A stretch of DNA of 64,000 nt, taken from the NCBI GenBank assembly GCA_021811615.1, contig JAJZNW010000077.1, forward strand, positions 1-64,000, in the 5' to 3' direction. The translations under genes and the position numbers were made by a program. Each line of letters begins with the position of its first letter. The first letter of the stretch is position 1. Below, piece by piece: positions 59,776 through 64,000 of this stretch. The notes below the pieces were generated by a model. The model was given only the letters and a program-made list of their open reading frames with translations. It had not been told where the DNA came from and ran no database searches. The DNA is from Bacteroidota bacterium (lineage in GTDB: Bacteria > Bacteroidota > Ignavibacteria > Kryptoniales > JAKASW01).

Positions 59776-61305
59776 ATGAAGGAAATAATATGTTGCTTCG
59801 CCCTTCTCCTGTTGATAGGTTCGTGCCGTGGCCAGAAAATCGAAACGCACGGATCGAAAGAGAAGCCGGTAAAGCCGGCCGCGTTCGCTGGTAAGTTTTA
59901 TCCTGCCGATTCGACCAAGTTGAGAGCGGCCATCAAAGCTTTTCTTGCTGATGCGAAACCAGCAGTCGCCGCACATCCCGTCGCCATCATCGTCCCACAC
60001 GCCGGCTATATCTTCTCCGGCCAGATAGCTGCCGACGCATATAACCAGACGAGGAACGGTGACTACGAACTGGTTGCCGTGCTCGGGACTAATCACACCA
60101 CTGCCGGATTCGAAGGAGCCTCAGTCTACAGCGACGGAGGATTCGGGACACCGTTGGGTACCTCGGCGGTTGACGACAGCACCGCGAATGAGCTCCTCAC
60201 AGCGTATCCCCCCGCGACGCTGGACATTGCCGTCCATGAGAACGAACACTCGGTCGAAGTACAGATCCCGTTCATTCAATATCTCTTTCCGAACGCGAGA
60301 ATCCTTCCCATCGTGGTAAGCGAAACAGATCCCGGCAACTGCGCCGCATTCGGACGCGCCCTTGCAGGAGTATTGAAGAATCGCAAAGCGCTGATTGTCG
60401 CGAGCTCCGACCTTTCACACTATCCACGGTTCGAAGACGCCGTAAGGATCGATTCCGCTTCACTTGAAGCGATAGCGAGCCTGGACATGGACCGGATGGT
60501 CTCTCATTTCAGGAAGACGATCCGACAGAGAGTTCCCCAGTTGTCGACGTGCGCGTGTGGTGAAGCGCCGATTATAGCCGCAGTAGCCGCGGCTAAGGAA
60601 CTCGGCGCGAGCAAGGGAACAATAATCAGCTACAGCAATTCCGGCTACAATCCAGCCGGAAAGAGCGACCAGGTAGTCGGGTACGGCGCCGTGGTGATAA
60701 CCGAAGGCGGGCAGACTCTTCCGCCGGAACCCGACACGGCTATTTCCGGCACCGGGTTCAAACTCGACCCGCAGGAAAAGTCGGCTCTCCTGAAATACGC
60801 GCGAAAGACACTCGAGCAGATCTTCGCCACCGAAACCGTCCCTCTCCCCCGCGATCTTGGGAGTATGGCGGAAGCGAGGCGCGGAGCATTCGTGACGCTG
60901 AGGAAAGGCGGCGAACTCCGCGGCTGCATCGGAAGCATGACCGACGACAGGCCTTTGGGAACAGTTGTCGGCGCGATGGCGCTCCATGCGGCATTCAACG
61001 ATCCGAGGTTCCCGCCCTTGAGAGAATCGGAATTGAAAGATGTCGAAATCGAGATATCGGTTCTCACTCCTTTCAAGGAAGTGCACGGTGCAGAAGAAAT
61101 CGTCCTCGGCCGCGACGGCGTGGTGATCAGGAAAGGAGACAGGCAGGCTGTATTTCTTCCGCAGGTCGCGACGGAAACGGGATGGGACAAGGAAACCTTC
61201 CTCGACCAGCTCTGCAACAAGGCCGGATTAATATCGGGAGATTGGAAGGATGCTCAGCTGTTCACTTTCCAGGCCGATGTTTTCGCCGAGCCTGCGGCAC
61301 ATTGA
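59776..61305 (+). CDS. AmmeMemoRadiSam proteins B and A fused: Memo-AMMECR1 lipoprotein
   Basis: A 509-residue fusion with a lipoprotein-type signal (MKEIICCFALLLLIGSC, acceptor Cys17). The Memo domain (about 33-310) has the residues that bind metal in human MEMO1: His75 in VPHAGYIFSG, His158 in ENEHSVEVQIPF and Cys261 in CACGEAPI. The AMMECR1 domain (about 325-505) has the conserved LRGCIG at 381-386 and FNDPRFPPL. GGAGGTGACCG precedes the ATG. In most genomes these are separate cytoplasmic proteins; here one exported lipoprotein follows a Tat-signalled radical SAM enzyme, so the module appears to work outside the cytoplasm. The activity is unknown; metal or redox chemistry is inferred. Confidence 0.9.
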   Translation: MKEIICCFALLLLIGSCRGQKIETHGSKEKPVKPAAFAGKFYPADSTKLRAAIKAFLADAKPAVAAHPVAIIVPHAGYIFSGQIAADAYNQTRNGDYELVAVLGTNHTTAGFEGASVYSDGGFGTPLGTSAVDDSTANELLTAYPPATLDIAVHENEHSVEVQIPFIQYLFPNARILPIVVSETDPGNCAAFGRALAGVLKNRKALIVASSDLSHYPRFEDAVRIDSASLEAIASLDMDRMVSHFRKTIRQRVPQLSTCACGEAPIIAAVAAAKELGASKGTIISYSNSGYNPAGKSDQVVGYGAVVITEGGQTLPPEPDTAISGTGFKLDPQEKSALLKYARKTLEQIFATETVPLPRDLGSMAEARRGAFVTLRKGGELRGCIGSMTDDRPLGTVVGAMALHAAFNDPRFPPLRESELKDVEIEISVLTPFKEVHGAEEIVLGRDGVVIRKGDRQAVFLPQVATETGWDKETFLDQLCNKAGLISGDWKDAQLFTFQADVFAEPAAH

Positions 61306-61327
61306 TGGATCGGAAGCCGCGGCACCA

Positions 61328-61360
61328 GGCGCCTCGTTCGCTCTTAGCGCCCGGGTTTTT
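61328..61360 (+). terminator. Weak terminator-like hairpin after the Memo-AMMECR1 gene
   Basis: Stem GGCGC/GCGCC (61328-61332 and 61347-61351) extended past one mismatch, followed by GGG and TTTTT. The stem is short, so read-through into the next gene is likely. Confidence 0.3.
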
Positions 61361-61410
61361 GCGTTTGAATTGAACACCTGCATCTTGATGCTACTTTGTT
61401 GCGGATCGAG

Positions 61411-63606
61411 ATGATAAAGAGCGGACGGTTACAAAATTCATCCACAGCATCATACCTGATCGCGGTTGGCTTCGTTTCCATTTTCGGACAGGTTGTAGTA
61501 CTTCGCGAGCTGAGCGTGTCGTTTTACGGAATAGAACTCATATATATCCTGTCACTCGGTATCTGGCTTCTCGGCACGGCTCTCGGTGCCGCTATCGGGC
61601 GCCGATCCGGCGACCCCGGCAAAAAGTGGGTGCATACCCTCTTCCTCATCGCATCTGCCTCACTGGCGATGGACATCGTATTCATCAGGGGAATGAGGAC
61701 GCTGTTTAACGCCGTCCCCGGTGGGTTTCTCCCGTTTCAGACTCAGATGATCGGCATGTCGCTGGCAATACTCCCGCTCAGTATGATCACAGGGCTCCTT
61801 TTCCGGTGGAGCGCGCGACTCTTTGCCGCCGGGGGGCACACACTTGCCGAATCATACGCGCTCGAAAGCGCAGGCGGAGTACTCGGAGGTCTGATGTCCA
61901 CCCTTCTCTTAGCCTGGGGACTTCAGAACATTTTCGCCGGGATCTTTTGCTGCGCCTGCTCACTCTTCGTCGTGAACGCCTGCTCATGGAAATCCGGATT
62001 CGAGGTGCAAAGGTACATTTCATTTGCAGGCCTGATCTTCCTTATCGTTGCCGCGGCGTTCTCGAACAGCCTCGACATGTGGATGACGTCGTGGGATCAT
62101 CCGGATTTGAGCGCGTCGCGAGATACACCGTATGGACGCATTACAGTCACCTCGCGAGATGGCCAGGTGATCGTTTTCGAAAACGACGCTCTCTCTTATG
62201 AAACGGAAACGACCTCGGCGGAAGAACTCGTTCAACTCTCCACCCTGCAGAGAGACGTTCCGCGAAAAGTCCTCGTTATCGGAGGCGGATTTGCAGGGGT
62301 TGTCAATGAGATGTTGAAACTCCCCGTCACAAGAATCGATTACGTGGAGATAAACAAAAGAGCTATCGGCATCCTCCGCATTCATCTCCCCGCGGAAATG
62401 TCAAGTTCGCTTAACGATGAAAGAGTCCGCATCATCTATGATGATCCGAGACGATTTCTTCGGACTCGAAACTCATATGACGCGATCCTGACGGCAATGC
62501 CGGAGCCGATGTCGGCGCAGGTAAATCGATTCTACACCACCGAGTTTTTCAGGCAATGTTCATCGAGTTTGAATTCGGGCGGAATATTCTCGTTCGCCAT
62601 CCGTTCCGCGGAGAATTTGTGGACACCTCACCTTCTAAACAGAAACAGGAGTGTTTACGCGGCGCTGAAAGCCGTCTTCAGGCATGTCGTGGTCGTGCCA
62701 GGTGTCACCAACATCTTCATCGCATCCGACTCCGCGCTCACCACCCATCCCGCCATTCTCGGGGAACGTCTTTCAAAAAGAAGAATCGAAACGCGGCTCG
62801 TCAGCATTGAGTATGTCAACTACCTTTACACAAACGACAGGTTCTCTGCCGTAAACACCGTACTCTCTCAGGAGATCTATGATCCCAATTCCGACACTCA
62901 TCCGGCATGTTACAGCCACACGATCTCCATATGGTTATCAAGGCTGCTTGTCGGTTTCGACTTGCCCGGTTTGCGTTCGTTTGGGTTGAACAGGATTCTT
63001 AAGTCTCCGGCATTATGGATTCTCGCCTTGGCGGCAGTTGTGTTGGGGGTTGGAAAAAGATTCGCCTCAACACGCAGGTTCATCGTGATGTTTCTGGCCG
63101 GGGCTGTCGGTATGATATCGGAGACAGTGATTCTGCTGAATTACCAGAGCTCGTGCGGGGCACTGTACCAGGACATAGGACTCCTTCTCATGATGTTCAT
63201 GACGGGGCTCGCCGCCGGCGCCGCGTTGACGGCAAGGTTGATATCCAAACGGCAATCCGCGGGAAGAAGGAACGGATGGTGGGGGGCGATAATTCTCGGC
63301 GGGCTCGGATTACTTAATCTCCTTGTATATTACGGAGTAAAATTCGATCTACTAGGCGGCCTTGCAATCGCATCAGTAATACTGGCACTAGACGGTGCTT
63401 TCGTCGCCGGAGTCTTCGCTTTTGAAAGCCTGCGCGGCATCGATGCGCGAACCGGTTTTATGTCATGGCTTTATTCCGCCGACCTGATTGGCGGGTGTAT
63501 TGGCACGGTAGCCGCGAGTCTGTTTCTCATACCTATCTTCGGGATACCGGTGACGACGCTTTCGGGAGCGGCGATTGCCTTCCTGGCCATCGCATTTCTG
63601 AGATAG
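61411..63606 (+). CDS. Membrane-embedded spermidine-synthase-like protein
   Basis: A 731-residue protein: about six N-terminal membrane segments (1-220), a SAM-methyltransferase-like SpeE fold (about 240-480) and about six C-terminal membrane segments (530-730). The nucleotide-binding loop reads VLVIGGGFAGVVNEML instead of the usual GGGDGG, VEIN is kept, and the canonical D-S-T-D-P catalytic stretch is TAMPEP, so the catalytic Asp is replaced by Ala362. It is therefore unlikely to make spermidine; it may bind SAM or a related ligand. I chose ATG 61411; the frame extends five codons to a TTG. It follows the AmmeMemoRadiSam genes on the same strand and probably belongs to the same system. Confidence 0.85.
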   Translation: MIKSGRLQNSSTASYLIAVGFVSIFGQVVVLRELSVSFYGIELIYILSLGIWLLGTALGAAIGRRSGDPGKKWVHTLFLIASASLAMDIVFIRGMRTLFNAVPGGFLPFQTQMIGMSLAILPLSMITGLLFRWSARLFAAGGHTLAESYALESAGGVLGGLMSTLLLAWGLQNIFAGIFCCACSLFVVNACSWKSGFEVQRYISFAGLIFLIVAAAFSNSLDMWMTSWDHPDLSASRDTPYGRITVTSRDGQVIVFENDALSYETETTSAEELVQLSTLQRDVPRKVLVIGGGFAGVVNEMLKLPVTRIDYVEINKRAIGILRIHLPAEMSSSLNDERVRIIYDDPRRFLRTRNSYDAILTAMPEPMSAQVNRFYTTEFFRQCSSSLNSGGIFSFAIRSAENLWTPHLLNRNRSVYAALKAVFRHVVVVPGVTNIFIASDSALTTHPAILGERLSKRRIETRLVSIEYVNYLYTNDRFSAVNTVLSQEIYDPNSDTHPACYSHTISIWLSRLLVGFDLPGLRSFGLNRILKSPALWILALAAVVLGVGKRFASTRRFIVMFLAGAVGMISETVILLNYQSSCGALYQDIGLLLMMFMTGLAAGAALTARLISKRQSAGRRNGWWGAIILGGLGLLNLLVYYGVKFDLLGGLAIASVILALDGAFVAGVFAFESLRGIDARTGFMSWLYSADLIGGCIGTVAASLFLIPIFGIPVTTLSGAAIAFLAIAFLR

Positions 63607-63850
63607 AAAATCATACCACTTCGCGCAAAACATTTCCATCATCTGTGACAATATCGGCTAATCCTAGAACGTAATCGAAGAAAAGGATGTTAATAGTCTT
63701 GTATTCGACGGATAACACCTTCCGCAGGCAAGGCTGCTGACAATCACAGGTCCGGCGGTGTCGATTACAGTGACTCCAAGTTTCACAAAAAACATTCCGA
63801 ATGAAGAAATCGAGAACGGCGTGTATTAATATCACCGGATTGCAAGCCAG
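63607..63850. other. Intergenic region, 244 bp
   Basis: AT-richer than the flanks, with no recognised element. A 74-codon minus-strand frame (63611-63835) has no family resemblance that I can see. Confidence 0.5.
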
Positions 63851-64000
63851 ATGAGCGGATCACGCAGGTGGCCGCGTCCATGGGCATTCGGCCTTTTGAT
63901 TTTGCCCGTCGCGGTTTATGTCGGTTTCACGACGACGACGCTCCCCTTCCTTCTAAGCAAAGCGGGAGTATCGGTCTATGAGATCGGGACTATCGGCTCG
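63851..64000 (+). CDS. MFS transporter, N-terminal fragment (AmpG-like), cut by window edge
   Basis: Fifty codons are visible: a basic start (MSGSRRWPRPWAFG), a first membrane segment (LLILPVAVYVGFTTTTLPFLL) and the loop SKAGVSVYEIGTIGS. The loop phrase is typical of AmpG/MFS_1 transporters. No Shine-Dalgarno is obvious. The rest lies outside the window. Confidence 0.65.
   Translation, partial: MSGSRRWPRPWAFGLLILPVAVYVGFTTTTLPFLLSKAGVSVYEIGTIGS

Noticed and set aside
63611-63835. Minus-strand 74-codon frame near the right edge
   Set aside because: It has no clear ribosome-binding site and no family match by eye.
1-64000. Search for tRNA, rRNA, CRISPR arrays, transposases and prophage structure
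   Set aside because: None was seen. ORF6N is the only phage-type domain, and it is not surrounded by other phage genes.

Overview
The window (64 kb, moderately GC-rich) looks like chromosome of a Gram-negative member of the Bacteroidota/Chlorobiota side of the FCB group, most like Ignavibacteria or a relative. Two secreted proteins end in the type A sorting domain of the type IX secretion system (the NYPNPFNPST-type motif followed by a terminal MLIK), there is a CarboxypepD-plug TonB-dependent receptor, and a PUR-alpha-like (DUF3276) protein typical of that group. The exact lineage is inference. I saw no rRNA, tRNA, CRISPR array or insertion sequence.

Positions 1-31535 (all minus strand) form a glucuronoxylan degradation locus. 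In transcription order it has a GPH-type sugar:cation symporter, a TonB receptor without a SusD partner, two T9SS-sorted surface proteins without a recognised catalytic domain, a GH8 exo-oligoxylanase, two tandem GH115 alpha-glucuronidases, a GH43-CBM6 beta-xylosidase/arabinofuranosidase, a CE15 glucuronoyl esterase, a GH35/DUF5597 protein, three tandem SGNH acetylesterases of the sialate O-acetylesterase/CE20 type, and the start of a repeat-containing secreted protein cut by the window edge. Together these would strip acetyl, methylglucuronate and lignin-ester decorations from xylan and shorten and import the oligosaccharides. No regulator gene is present, but a consensus promoter with a LacI-type palindrome lies at 32167-32208.

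Positions 32540-37155 (minus) are a second sugar operon: XylE-like porter, SGNH hydrolase, FucP-like permease and ROK kinase, ended by a strong terminator. Housekeeping genes follow: uvrC, methylmalonyl-CoA epimerase, ssb, a PUR-alpha-like protein and an SLBB polysaccharide-export protein. The plus strand from 43127 carries a small membrane protein, ilvD, a stand-alone RsbRD_N-type protein, a type II NADH dehydrogenase, a lamin-tail-domain surface protein, an ORF6N protein paired with an SF1 helicase, a CPBP protease, a MazEF-like pair and an ArnT-like glycosyltransferase.

Positions 58405-63606 hold an unusual AmmeMemoRadiSam module in which the radical SAM enzyme has a twin-arginine signal, the Memo and AMMECR1 domains are fused into a lipoprotein, and a membrane-embedded spermidine-synthase-like protein lacks the usual catalytic aspartate. 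This is the best candidate in the window for poorly described biology. A second theme is dispersed low-complexity or palindromic repeats that sit between, and in several cases inside the signal peptides of, the xylan genes.
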